From NCBI RefSeq assembly GCF_018343545.2, contig NZ_JAGYPE020000001.1:95727-159726 (forward strand): 64,000 bases of DNA. Reading direction: 5' to 3'. This document shows positions 1-7,754 of the stretch, one piece after another. Source of the DNA: Neobacillus citreus. Lineage in GTDB: Bacteria > Bacillota > Bacilli > Bacillales > Cytobacillaceae. Made by a program: the position numbers and the translations under genes. Numbering within the stretch: position 1 is the first letter of the stretch; each line of letters opens with the position of its first letter. The notes under the pieces were generated by a model. The model had not been told where the DNA came from. It made no database searches and worked only from the letters and a program-made list of their open reading frames with translations.

Positions 1-139
1 AAAAAACGCCTGGATGGACAGTGCCATCATCCTGCAGCAAAATAGTCTGAAGCGGCAAATCAAGATGAAACGTGTCGGTTTTAGTGCTGTTAAAACCCAA
101 GTATTCAAAAAATGTCGATCTCGTAACTGGTAATTTCAC
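1..139 (-). CDS. PaaI/hotdog-fold thioesterase-like protein, partial (3' end outside window)
   Basis: Only the N-terminal 46 codons lie in the window. The reading frame starts at a GTG (139-137) behind GGGCAGG and runs open to position 1. The visible protein ends in DDGTVHPGVF, which matches the start of the hotdog core in PaaI-type acyl-CoA thioesterases (usually continuing into a helix with the catalytic residues). It is the last visible gene of the acyl-CoA cluster, 15 nt after the thiolase stop, so it probably hydrolyses a CoA thioester from this pathway. The family call rests on a short segment and on context. Confidence 0.55.
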   Translation of the reverse strand, partial: MKLPVTRSTFFEYLGFNSTKTDTFHLDLPLQTILLQDDGTVHPGVF

Positions 140-154
140 ATTTCCTGCCCTTTC

Positions 155-1345
155 CTATTGATTAAAGGCTTCAACCAGGATTGCCATTCCTTGGCCGCCG
201 CCAACACAAAGAGTGGCAATTCCGTATTTTTCACCACGGCGTTTCAATTCATAAATCAGAGTCGTCATAATCTTCGCACCCGTGGCACCAAGCGGATGGC
301 CCAAAGCAATTGCACCGCCATTGACATTCACTCGGGACGAATCTAAGTTTAACTCACGAATAACAGCAAGTGATTGCGAAGCGAACGCTTCATTCAGTTC
401 GATTAAACTAATTTCGCCAAGCGTTAAGCCTGTACGTTCAAGGAGTTTTTTCACTGCTGGAACCGGACCGATGCCCATAACTTCAGGTGATACACCAACA
501 GCTGTCCAATCGACAATTCGCGCTATCGGTTTTAAGCCTAATTTCTCGGCATGGCTGCCTGATGTTAGTACAAGCGCAGCTGCCCCGTCATTCCGCCCGC
601 AGGCATTACCAGCCGTAACCGTGCCATTTTGTTTAAACGCCGGCTTTAGACGGCTTAATGCCTCGATGGTTGTATCAGGTCTTGGATGTTCGTCCTCCGT
701 AAACCAAACGGACCCTTTTTTCCCTTTAACTTCTACAGGGACAATTTCGTCCGCAAAGCGTTTCTCACTGATGGCAGCTGCTGCTCTACGCTGACTTTCT
801 AGCGCAAATGTATCCTGGTCCTCGCGAGAAATCGAAAATCTTTCAGCGACATTTTCCGCCGTTATTCCCATTCCAAGCCCGCTGCCGTATGTTTCCTGAG
901 GCTGTTGGCCAGCCTCGGCATTGGAATCAACCAGCTTTGGATTGTCACCGCCAAAGCGGGAGTTTCTTAGGTAAATAGGAGCATTACTGAGGCTTTCAGT
1001 TCCCCCAGCGACTACAATATCTGCTTGACCAAATGCGATTTGCTGCGCCCCTGAAGCAACTGCCTGCATTCCTGAGGCACACAAACGGTTAATCGTAAAT
1101 GCCGGAGCTGTTTCCGGAACCCCAGCCCGAAGCGCAGCGACTCTTGCTACATTGGAGGATTCTGTCGTTTGTCTAACCTCTCCTAAAATCACTTCATCGA
1201 CTTGCTCAGGCTTAATACCGGCGCGATCAATAGCCTCTTTAATCGCAACCGCTGCCAACTGCCCGGAATTAAGACTTTTTAATGTGCCGCCATATCTCCC
1301 TACTGGTGTTCTTACTGCACTTAAAATGACAATATCATTTTGCAT
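155..1345 (-). CDS. Thiolase (acetyl-CoA acyltransferase)
   Basis: 396 aa, full family length. It should cleave 3-ketoacyl-CoA with CoA to acetyl-CoA and a shortened acyl-CoA (or run in reverse), as the last step of the beta-oxidation cycle encoded here. Nucleophilic Cys is about residue 89 (NRLCASGMQ), the HPLGATGA motif puts His near 350, and the second catalytic Cys is near 380 (CVGGGQG). An NEAFA motif is also present. The usual GNASG.NDGAA loop reads [11 protein letters not shown], a Ser-to-Cys and hydrophobic-to-Arg change in a segment that contacts CoA. The start ATG has AGGTGA upstream. Chain-length specificity cannot be read from sequence. Confidence 0.93.
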   Translation of the reverse strand: MQNDIVILSAVRTPVGRYGGTLKSLNSGQLAAVAIKEAIDRAGIKPEQVDEVILGEVRQTTESSNVARVAALRAGVPETAPAFTINRLCASGMQAVASGAQQIAFGQADIVVAGGTESLSNAPIYLRNSRFGGDNPKLVDSNAEAGQQPQETYGSGLGMGITAENVAERFSISREDQDTFALESQRRAAAAISEKRFADEIVPVEVKGKKGSVWFTEDEHPRPDTTIEALSRLKPAFKQNGTVTAGNACGRNDGAAALVLTSGSHAEKLGLKPIARIVDWTAVGVSPEVMGIGPVPAVKKLLERTGLTLGEISLIELNEAFASQSLAVIRELNLDSSRVNVNGGAIALGHPLGATGAKIMTTLIYELKRRGEKYGIATLCVGGGQGMAILVEAFNQ

Positions 1346-1374
1346 ATTAAATCACCTGTCCCTAGAATAATAGT

Positions 1375-2523
1375 TTAGCTGTATTCCTTCTCTAACTGCG
1401 CAGCAATAATGTTTTTCTGAATCTCTGAAGTTCCTTCATAGATTCTTGTGATCCGCGCATCACGATAAAAGCGTTCAATCGGATAGTCTGCAATATACCC
1501 AATTCCTCCATGGATCTGAACTGCCTTATCAGCAACACGATTGTATACCTCGGAACCGTATAGCTTCAGCATCGCTGCTTCTTTGATGACCTTCATTCCC
1601 TGATCAACCATCCAGGCAACGCGATACGTAAACGAACGCAGTGCTTCGATATCTACGGCCATCTCGGAAAGCATATGACTGACAGCCTGGTTCCTGATGA
1701 TTGGTTTGCCAAATTGGATTCTCTCAAGCGCATATCGCGTTGACATGTCGAGAAGCTTTTGGCAGGAGCCCAAATTCCGGGAGGCCAAACCAGCACGTCC
1801 GTTGGCAAGAATTTTCAAGGCATTCATATAGCCCTGCCCTTCTTCACCAAGCACATTTTCCACTGGAACCTCGCAATCTTCAAAAATTAATTCTGCTGAA
1901 TGAGAACCTCTTAAGCCCATTTTTTTCTCAACGGCCCCCACCCTGAAGCCGGGGAAATCCTTTTCAACAATGAACGAGGTGATGCCCTTGGCCCCTTTAG
2001 ACGGGTCGGTCACAGCCATCACAGTGAAAACGCTGGCCTCAGTAGCATTGGTAATATAATGCTTCAATCCATTTAGGATATATTTATCACCCTTACGAAC
2101 AGCCGTTGTTTTTAAGTTAGCAGCATTGGACCCCGCTTCAGGTTCGGTTAAGGCAAATGCGCCAATTTTTTCACCGCTTGCCATTTCCGGCAAATACTTA
2201 CGCTTTTGCTGCTCATTTCCCATTTCAACAATCCCGACCGAACCAATGCCAGTATGAGCGCCAATTAACGTGGTATAGCCATTGTGTGTCTGGCCGATTT
2301 CCTCATATAGGGCACATTTGCCGACCATCCCAATTCCAAGCCCGCCATATTCCTCAGGAATACTTAAACCGAAAAGCCCCATCTCTTTTGACATATTGAT
2401 AATTCTTTCCGGAATTTGGTTCTCCTCTTCAATTTGCATCGCAACCGCTTCGACTTCGGTTTGAATAAATTCTCTTACATTCTTTTTTAAAAAAAGAATA
2501 TCCTCATCCAGTTCAAAGTTCAT
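1375..2523 (-). CDS. Acyl-CoA dehydrogenase (canonical Glu base)
   Basis: 382 aa flavoprotein of the short/medium-chain acyl-CoA dehydrogenase family; it oxidises acyl-CoA to trans-2-enoyl-CoA and passes electrons to ETF. N-terminal helical domain, FAD-contacting FALTEPEAGSN segment (about 123-133), central beta domain, and C-terminal YEGTSEIQ with the catalytic Glu at about 363. GGAGGG precedes the ATG. It lies 22 nt after the ligase gene and 29 nt before the thiolase, in one minus-strand run. No ETF genes are in the window, so the electron acceptor must be encoded elsewhere. It differs from the second dehydrogenase of the cluster (7755-8936), which has Asp at the base position. Confidence 0.93.
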   Translation of the reverse strand: MNFELDEDILFLKKNVREFIQTEVEAVAMQIEEENQIPERIINMSKEMGLFGLSIPEEYGGLGIGMVGKCALYEEIGQTHNGYTTLIGAHTGIGSVGIVEMGNEQQKRKYLPEMASGEKIGAFALTEPEAGSNAANLKTTAVRKGDKYILNGLKHYITNATEASVFTVMAVTDPSKGAKGITSFIVEKDFPGFRVGAVEKKMGLRGSHSAELIFEDCEVPVENVLGEEGQGYMNALKILANGRAGLASRNLGSCQKLLDMSTRYALERIQFGKPIIRNQAVSHMLSEMAVDIEALRSFTYRVAWMVDQGMKVIKEAAMLKLYGSEVYNRVADKAVQIHGGIGYIADYPIERFYRDARITRIYEGTSEIQKNIIAAQLEKEYS

Positions 2524-2545
2524 GACTAAATCCCTCCGTTATGCT

Positions 2546-4150
2546 TTAAGCCTTTTTTGCTTCTTCTTCTACAAGGATTCTTTTTAAGAGCTTTCCTACT
2601 GTGTTTCGAGGCAGGGATTCTCTTATTTCAAATTGTTTCGGTACTTTGTAGCGGGTCAGGTTTTGGTAGCAATGTTCCTTTAATTCTTGAATATCGATAT
2701 CTTTGCCGGCTTTCGGAACAATATAGGCCTTGACGATTTCGCCGGCTTCCTTATCCGGAATCCCGACAACAGCTGCTTCTAATACAGCAGGATGTTCATA
2801 TAAAACTCCTTCAACCTCCTGGGGATAAACATTAAAGCCACCGACAATCACCATTTCTTTTTTTCGTCCGACAATATAAAAGTAGCCCTCATCATCCATC
2901 GTTGCTAAGTCACCGGTATAGAGCCAGCCATCCTTTAGTGCTTGGGCGGTTTCTTCTGGTTTATTCCAGTATCCAAGCATGACCTGCGGCCCCTTAATTA
3001 AGATCTCGCCGACTGTCTTTTCCGGTACATCCACACCATTTTCGTCAACAATCCGGCAGTCTGTAGCTGGCAATGGAATCCCGATGCTGCCTATTTTGCT
3101 AACGCCATCAGGAGGATTGCGATGGGTAGTAGGAGAAGTTTCCGATAGTCCATAACCTTCCCCAATCGGCACTCCCGTCAGGTCCTTTAATTTTTTCATA
3201 ATTTCAATCGGCAATGGAGCCGACCCGCTTGTACAGACCTTAAAGCAGGTTAAATCATATTGATCAATTTCCGGGTAATTGGCAAAAGCATTATACATTT
3301 TTGGAACACCCGGGAAGAACGTAGGCCTGTAAGTTTGAATGAGTCTTAGAACCTTCTCAAGCTCAAAACGGTTTACTAATAGAATGGCTGCCCCGAGATA
3401 AATCGGCAGATTCATGCCGCTCGTCATTCCGTAAACATGGTAAAGCGGGGTTGCGGTCAAAATGATTTCCTGTCCGTAAACCATTTTACTTCCATAAAGA
3501 ACCTTGCTCTGCAACACATTCGCACTCAAGTTAAAATGCGTCAGCATGGCACCTTTCTTTTTACCGGTTGTTCCTCCGGTATATTGAATTACTGCAATAT
3601 CCTTCTTTGCTGAAATTGAACATGTTTCCTTTAGAGGAACGGCACTTTCAATCAATTCCGAAATAGTTGGAATGTCATTGGTTTGCGAATCACCTGCAGA
3701 AAATATCTTCTTAAATGAATAAATTTCACAAATTTTCACAATTTTCTCGAGACCATCCGGCTCAGCTACCAAATAAGCGGTTTCAGAATCATTGAATATT
3801 TCAAGCAGTTCCCTTGGTGTATAATGCGGATTGATTTGCACGACAATCATCCCAAGCTTCAGGGCAGCATAATAGGATACAACATATATAGGGTGATTTC
3901 CGACCATCAACCCCAGACGATCTCCTTTTGCTGCGCCAAGCTCTTTCCAAGCCGCTGCCAGCCGGTCAACCTTATCCTTCAAGTCATGGTAGGTCAGCTT
4001 TTCATTTTCATAAATAATGGCCGTATTCTCAGGGTATTTTTCAGCTGTGTGATCCAAAAATGTGTAAAGGCTCATTTCCGGAAATTCAATGGAAGATACC
4101 GCAGTTTCAGGATAGTGGCCGAGCCAAGGACGTTTGTGTTGTATTTGCAA
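2546..4150 (-). CDS. AMP-forming acyl-CoA synthetase (fatty-acid--CoA ligase type)
   Basis: ANL-superfamily ligase that activates a carboxylic acid with ATP and CoA. Motifs (numbered from the upstream GTG at 4171): phosphate loop YTGGTTGKKKG about 197-207 (Gly where most have Ser), GYGLSE about 339-344, TGD about 419-421, and the catalytic C-terminal Lys in NTVGKLLKR near 527. Two starts are possible: GTG at 4171 without a convincing ribosome binding site, or TTG at 4150 placed 6 nt after GAGGTG; I prefer the TTG, giving 534 aa. It would load the substrate for the dehydrogenase, hydratase, SDR and thiolase around it. Substrate chain length or branching is unknown. Confidence 0.9.
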   Translation of the reverse strand: MQIQHKRPWLGHYPETAVSSIEFPEMSLYTFLDHTAEKYPENTAIIYENEKLTYHDLKDKVDRLAAAWKELGAAKGDRLGLMVGNHPIYVVSYYAALKLGMIVVQINPHYTPRELLEIFNDSETAYLVAEPDGLEKIVKICEIYSFKKIFSAGDSQTNDIPTISELIESAVPLKETCSISAKKDIAVIQYTGGTTGKKKGAMLTHFNLSANVLQSKVLYGSKMVYGQEIILTATPLYHVYGMTSGMNLPIYLGAAILLVNRFELEKVLRLIQTYRPTFFPGVPKMYNAFANYPEIDQYDLTCFKVCTSGSAPLPIEIMKKLKDLTGVPIGEGYGLSETSPTTHRNPPDGVSKIGSIGIPLPATDCRIVDENGVDVPEKTVGEILIKGPQVMLGYWNKPEETAQALKDGWLYTGDLATMDDEGYFYIVGRKKEMVIVGGFNVYPQEVEGVLYEHPAVLEAAVVGIPDKEAGEIVKAYIVPKAGKDIDIQELKEHCYQNLTRYKVPKQFEIRESLPRNTVGKLLKRILVEEEAKKA

Positions 4151-4180
4151 TTCGAACACCTCTCTTAGCACATTGATTAC

Positions 4181-5092
4181 TCAAACGTTCCTCGTTTGAA
4201 AGTTTAAAAGATGATAAATAGTATTGAGGACTGGGGTTTCTACCCCTAATTCTTTTCCTTTTTTCACAATATAACCGGCAATAGATTCCAGTTCCAGCGG
4301 TTTCCCTTTAAGCTTATCCTGCAGCATCGAGGTTTGGTGATCTTGGGCAAACTGCCCTTGCATCATCACTGTTTCATACTGTTCTTCCTCGATCTCAACC
4401 CCTGCTGCTCTTGCAACAGCAATAGCTTCCTGACAGATTTTTATCGCCGTTTCTTTTAATCCCTTGTCCTCATAAATAGCCCTAACCTTTGCTTCTATTA
4501 AGGCTGTCAAAGGGTTAAAGGTGACATTCCAAAGCAATTTTTTCCACTTGATTTTTAAAATGTCACGAGTTGAATAGGCTTCAATATTAGCAATGTTAAA
4601 TAGCTCTTGAATGACACTGAGTCTTTCCCGTAAATCTTCCTCTAAAGCTCCAAATACCAGCTTTGGCGGGACACCGATTTGTTTTACAGTTCCTGATTCC
4701 GTCACACCTGCCTGAATATAAGCAGCAGCAGATAAGATCCGGCCGCTGCCAAATACGGAAGCGAGAAATTCTTCATTATCTACCCCATTTTGGAGAGTCA
4801 TAATCATGCATGATTCCTTTAATACACGGGTAAACTTCTCAGCCATTTCCATTGTGCTTGTTGACTTAACACAAAACAACAGCAGGTCTACATCCATAAA
4901 GTCCTCATAACAATCGGTAAACGTTGCCTCCACTGTGAATGATTCGGAATCGCTTTCAATAGTCAGCCCATTTTCCCTCATTCTTTCGAGATTGTTTCCC
5001 CTCGCTAAAAAAATGACCTCATTACCCGCCCTTTTTAAAAGGCCGCCAAAATAACCACCGACCGCACCTGTACCGGCCACGCCAATTTTCAT
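4181..5092 (-). CDS. Ketopantoate reductase family protein (PanE/ApbA-like)
   Basis: 303 aa NAD(P)-dependent 2-hydroxyacid/2-oxoacid reductase fold. The N-terminus carries the Rossmann motif GVAGTGAVGGYFGG (about 4-17), and a central KIKWKKLLWNVTFNPLTAL segment corresponds to the catalytic Lys/Asn helix of ApbA proteins. GGGGGA lies 6 nt before the ATG. PanE reduces 2-dehydropantoate in pantothenate synthesis, but here the gene is embedded in an acyl-CoA catabolic run next to an aldolase-like gene and has no panB/panC nearby, so a role on another 2-oxo or 2-hydroxymethyl acid is at least as likely. Family call is firm, substrate is not. Confidence 0.85.
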   Translation of the reverse strand: MKIGVAGTGAVGGYFGGLLKRAGNEVIFLARGNNLERMRENGLTIESDSESFTVEATFTDCYEDFMDVDLLLFCVKSTSTMEMAEKFTRVLKESCMIMTLQNGVDNEEFLASVFGSGRILSAAAYIQAGVTESGTVKQIGVPPKLVFGALEEDLRERLSVIQELFNIANIEAYSTRDILKIKWKKLLWNVTFNPLTALIEAKVRAIYEDKGLKETAIKICQEAIAVARAAGVEIEEEQYETVMMQGQFAQDHQTSMLQDKLKGKPLELESIAGYIVKKGKELGVETPVLNTIYHLLNFQTRNV

Positions 5093-5158
5093 GCTGCTTC
5101 CCCCTGCTTATTCCATATGTATGGCTCTGAAAGGAATCGCTCCCTTCAGAGAACATGA

Positions 5159-5926
5159 TTAATCTAGTAAATCCGGCTGTTCCTTGACAATCCGATTCCA
5201 TAATGGCTGGAACTGGAACCATCCCGCACTGGAAGTACCGACAGTATTATAGGTATTGCTAGCACTTTCATTTTCAATAATTACCGGTTTACCAACTGCC
5301 TCAGCAAGAAGCTGTGCCTGACAGGAGCGCTCCATCGTAATAAACCACCAGGCTGCCTCATCAACGGACCTTCCGACCGTTAAAAGACCATGGTTTCTTA
5401 GGATACAGGCTTTCTTATCACCAAGCGCTTGGCCAATCCGTCTGCCTTCTTCAATTTCATGAACAACTCCAGTGAAATCATCAAACAAGGAATGATCCTG
5501 ATAAAATGCACATGCATCCTGTGTGATTGGATCTAGAAGGCGTCCTAGCGAAGACCATGACTTCCCATAGACTGAATGGGCATGGGCAGCTGCGATAATG
5601 TCCGGCCTTGCAGCATGGACCTGCGAGTGAATAGCGAATGCGGCCCGGTTTACCGGATAATTTCCTTCGACAACTTCACCTTGATGATTGCAGAGAATTA
5701 AGTCAGAAGCGCTGATTTGGCTGAAATGCATGCCGAACGGGTTTACCCAGAAGTGATCCTTCAGTTCGGGGTCGCGTGCGGTAATATGTCCTGCGACACC
5801 TTCATCAAATCCAAATTTTGAAAATAAGCGGAAGGCAGCAGCCAGTTTTTGTTTTAAATGCTGGCGTTCCTCTTCGACTGAGGAAAATACCGGCGGCTTA
5901 TAACTTAATTTTAATTTGACCGTCAT
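5159..5926 (-). CDS. Class II aldolase/adducin family protein lacking the aldolase Glu
   Basis: 255 aa, one class II aldolase/adducin head domain. Zinc-ligand histidines are visible: HAH at about 115 and 117, and NHG His at about 179. At the position of the catalytic Glu in fuculose-phosphate aldolase (SSEW...H), this protein has NRAAFAIH, so the Glu is replaced by Ala. It therefore may not act as a retro-aldolase; related proteins of this subgroup are often uncharacterised. It sits between the MaoC pair and the PanE-like gene, separated from the former by a hairpin, and AAAAGGGATG precedes its ATG. Function in the pathway is open. Confidence 0.8.
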   Translation of the reverse strand: MTVKLKLSYKPPVFSSVEEERQHLKQKLAAAFRLFSKFGFDEGVAGHITARDPELKDHFWVNPFGMHFSQISASDLILCNHQGEVVEGNYPVNRAAFAIHSQVHAARPDIIAAAHAHSVYGKSWSSLGRLLDPITQDACAFYQDHSLFDDFTGVVHEIEEGRRIGQALGDKKACILRNHGLLTVGRSVDEAAWWFITMERSCQAQLLAEAVGKPVIIENESASNTYNTVGTSSAGWFQFQPLWNRIVKEQPDLLD

Positions 5927-5988
5927 ATAATCATCCCTTTTTAAATTTAACTTTGATGTGATTTAAGCTCCAATCAACAACCGATAAC

Positions 5989-6037
5989 AATAAACCCAGC
6001 ATTCAGAGGGGAGTCCATCTTTCGTGCCGGGTTTATT
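5989..6037 (-). terminator. Intercistronic inverted repeat (weak terminator or processing hairpin)
   Basis: Arms AATAAACCCAGCA and TGCCGGGTTTATT pair at 12 of 13 positions around a 23-nt loop, in the only long gap (139 nt) inside the acyl-CoA cluster. On the minus strand it is followed by a poor T tract (TTTATTGTT), so it may only attenuate transcription between the MaoC gene and the aldolase-like gene, or stabilise the upstream mRNA. Confidence 0.45.
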
Positions 6038-6065
6038 CCTTCAATCTGCAATTCTGTCTCTTATG

Positions 6066-6467
6066 TTAGTAAAGCTGGTATACAACTTCTCCTTTTATTA
6101 CATCCTTCCCTTGCTGGTTCACAGCCTGGACATCGAAGCGAAGCTGATTATCTTCCTTATCCTTTAAAGAAGCCTTTAATGTAATCACGTCATTTAAGAA
6201 AACCATGCCTTTAAAACGGATTGAGTAATCCTTGACAAAGCCCTCTTCATAATATTCCGTAAACAACTTGGCCAGATTTCCCATCGTCCACATTCCATGG
6301 GCAATGATTCCCGGCAGACTGGCTTTTGTTGCTTCTTCGTCAATTGTATGGATCGGATTAAAATCTCCGGAAGCACCTGCATATTTAATCAGGTCGATCC
6401 TGGAAACAGGTGATAACTGGATTTCCTTTAAGGAATCACCGGTTTGCAATTGAGTTAGTGAACTCAT
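6066..6467 (-). CDS. MaoC-family (R)-specific enoyl-CoA hydratase subunit (HadB-like)
   Basis: 133 aa single hotdog domain. The hydratase motif YAGASGDFNPIH is intact, with catalytic Asp about 35 and His about 40, followed by GIIAHGMWTMG. MaoC enzymes hydrate trans-2-enoyl-CoA to (R)-3-hydroxyacyl-CoA, or the reverse. Its start overlaps the stop of the upstream hotdog gene by the ATGA junction (6464-6467), which suggests translational coupling and a heterodimer like HadAB or ChsH1/ChsH2 of actinobacteria. This is the catalytic half of the pair. No crotonase-type hydratase is encoded in the cluster, so this pair is the only candidate for the hydration step. Confidence 0.88.
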   Translation of the reverse strand: MSSLTQLQTGDSLKEIQLSPVSRIDLIKYAGASGDFNPIHTIDEEATKASLPGIIAHGMWTMGNLAKLFTEYYEEGFVKDYSIRFKGMVFLNDVITLKASLKDKEDNQLRFDVQAVNQQGKDVIKGEVVYQLY

Positions 6468-6913
6468 TTCGCCAACACCTTCCTTACAGCTTCAGATATG
6501 ACTACAGTGGAACTAGAAGTGAAAATGACATTTCCTTCTGAATCCTCACCACAGTTTTCCATTACCAGGAAGCCCATTTCTCCAAAGTTCCCTTTTTTCT
6601 CAAAGTAATTTTTCACCTGAGAATAACAATAAATTTCCTCACCTACATATAATGGGCGCTCATAATGGAAAGACTGCTCCCCATGTATCAAGCCTTTATT
6701 AGGCAGGTACAGGTCTTCTATCACCCCATAATCAAATACCCTTGGGAAGGTTGGCGGGGCAATGTTCTTTTGATAACGTGAGAGTCTGCCGGCATCCTCA
6801 TCAAAATAGATAGGATGCAAATCGCCAATGGCTTCAGCAAATTTTTTAACGGCTCCTCTTTCTACGGCATTTTTCACTTTATTAGATCGCTTGCCAATTT
6901 GATTTTTGAACAA
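6464..6913 (-). CDS. FAS1-type dehydratase-domain (HadA-like) non-catalytic hotdog subunit
   Basis: 149 aa, N-terminal MaoC-like (FAS1_DH) hotdog domain. The equivalent of the catalytic motif reads AIGDLHPIYFDEDAGR: the Asp (about 31) is kept but the catalytic His position holds Tyr (about 36), as expected for the substrate-binding partner of a HadAB-like heterodimer. It begins with a TTG behind AGGGGTGAG and overlaps the following MaoC gene by 4 nt. Gene order SDR, HadA-like, HadB-like suggests coupled (R)-3-hydroxyacyl-CoA interconversion. The assignment of binding versus catalytic halves is inference from the motif. Confidence 0.82.
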   Translation of the reverse strand: MFKNQIGKRSNKVKNAVERGAVKKFAEAIGDLHPIYFDEDAGRLSRYQKNIAPPTFPRVFDYGVIEDLYLPNKGLIHGEQSFHYERPLYVGEEIYCYSQVKNYFEKKGNFGEMGFLVMENCGEDSEGNVIFTSSSTVVISEAVRKVLAK

Positions 6914-6930
6914 TTTAGCTCACCCCTAAA

Positions 6931-7695
6931 TTAACATTTTGGTCCGCCGGCAACATAGATAACCTGGCCGTTAACAAACCCTGATTTCTCATCTGCAAAG
7001 AATGCAACAGCATTTGCGATATCAGCAGGTTTTCCGCTTCTGCCGACAGGAATATTGGCTACACTAGCCTGAATCATCTGGTCAAAGGAGATTCCAATTC
7101 TTTCAGCCGTTGCTTTTGTCATATCGGTTTCGATAAATCCAGGAGCAACCGAGTTCGCTGTGATTCCATAACGTCCTAGTTCAAGTGCAAGGGTTTTCGT
7201 AAAGCCCTGAAGTCCGGCTTTTGCTGCTGCATAGTTTGCCTGACCGCGGTTACCTAATGCAGAAGTTGAAGAGATATTGATGATCCGGCCATATTTTTGC
7301 TCAACCATGTATTTTTGAGCAGCACGGGCAGCATTAAAGGAACCTTTTAGGTGCACATCCATGACAGTTTGCCAGTCGGCATCAGTCATTTTGAACAATA
7401 AATTATCGCGGATTACCCCAGCATTGTTTACAAGAATATCAATGCGGCCAAAAGCATCATGAACCTCTTTAACTGCAGCCTCTACCTGCTCAGGGTCGAC
7501 GACATTGGCTACCTTTGCATAGACTTGATATCCTTTTTCTTTCAGTTCGCTAGCTGTTTCGCTTAATGCCTCTTCATTTAAGTCGATAAGAGCAACACTA
7601 GCTCCTTCTTCTGCAAAATACTCGACAATCCCTTTGCCGATTCCACGGCTTCCGCCAGTGATAAACGCAACTCTTCCTTCAAATCTTCCTGCCAT
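6931..7695 (-). CDS. SDR oxidoreductase, FabG-like 3-oxoacyl reductase / (R)-3-hydroxyacyl-CoA dehydrogenase
   Basis: 254 aa classical short-chain dehydrogenase. Cofactor motif TGGSRGIG about 14-21, NNAG near 90, and the catalytic Ser...Tyr-x3-Lys (SSTSALGNRGQANYAAAK). The C-terminus ends in the SDR-typical GQVIYVAGG. AAGGAGG lies before the ATG. FabG enzymes reduce 3-oxoacyl-ACP, but in this acyl-CoA cluster, 17 nt upstream of a split MaoC hydratase and without a FadB-type dehydrogenase, oxidation of (R)-3-hydroxyacyl-CoA (or PhaB-like reduction) fits better. Housekeeping fabG would be expected in a fab cluster with acpP, which is not here. Confidence 0.88.
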   Translation of the reverse strand: MAGRFEGRVAFITGGSRGIGKGIVEYFAEEGASVALIDLNEEALSETASELKEKGYQVYAKVANVVDPEQVEAAVKEVHDAFGRIDILVNNAGVIRDNLLFKMTDADWQTVMDVHLKGSFNAARAAQKYMVEQKYGRIINISSTSALGNRGQANYAAAKAGLQGFTKTLALELGRYGITANSVAPGFIETDMTKATAERIGISFDQMIQASVANIPVGRSGKPADIANAVAFFADEKSGFVNGQVIYVAGGPKC

Positions 7696-7754
7696 TATTG
7701 TTCCTCCTTACATCTGTATGTTTATTTTTTTAGACAACGCTTACAATAAGCTTA

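Noticed and set aside
282-794. Open frame on the plus strand opposite the thiolase
   Set aside because: Shadow of a well-supported gene; no ribosome binding site and low-quality composition.
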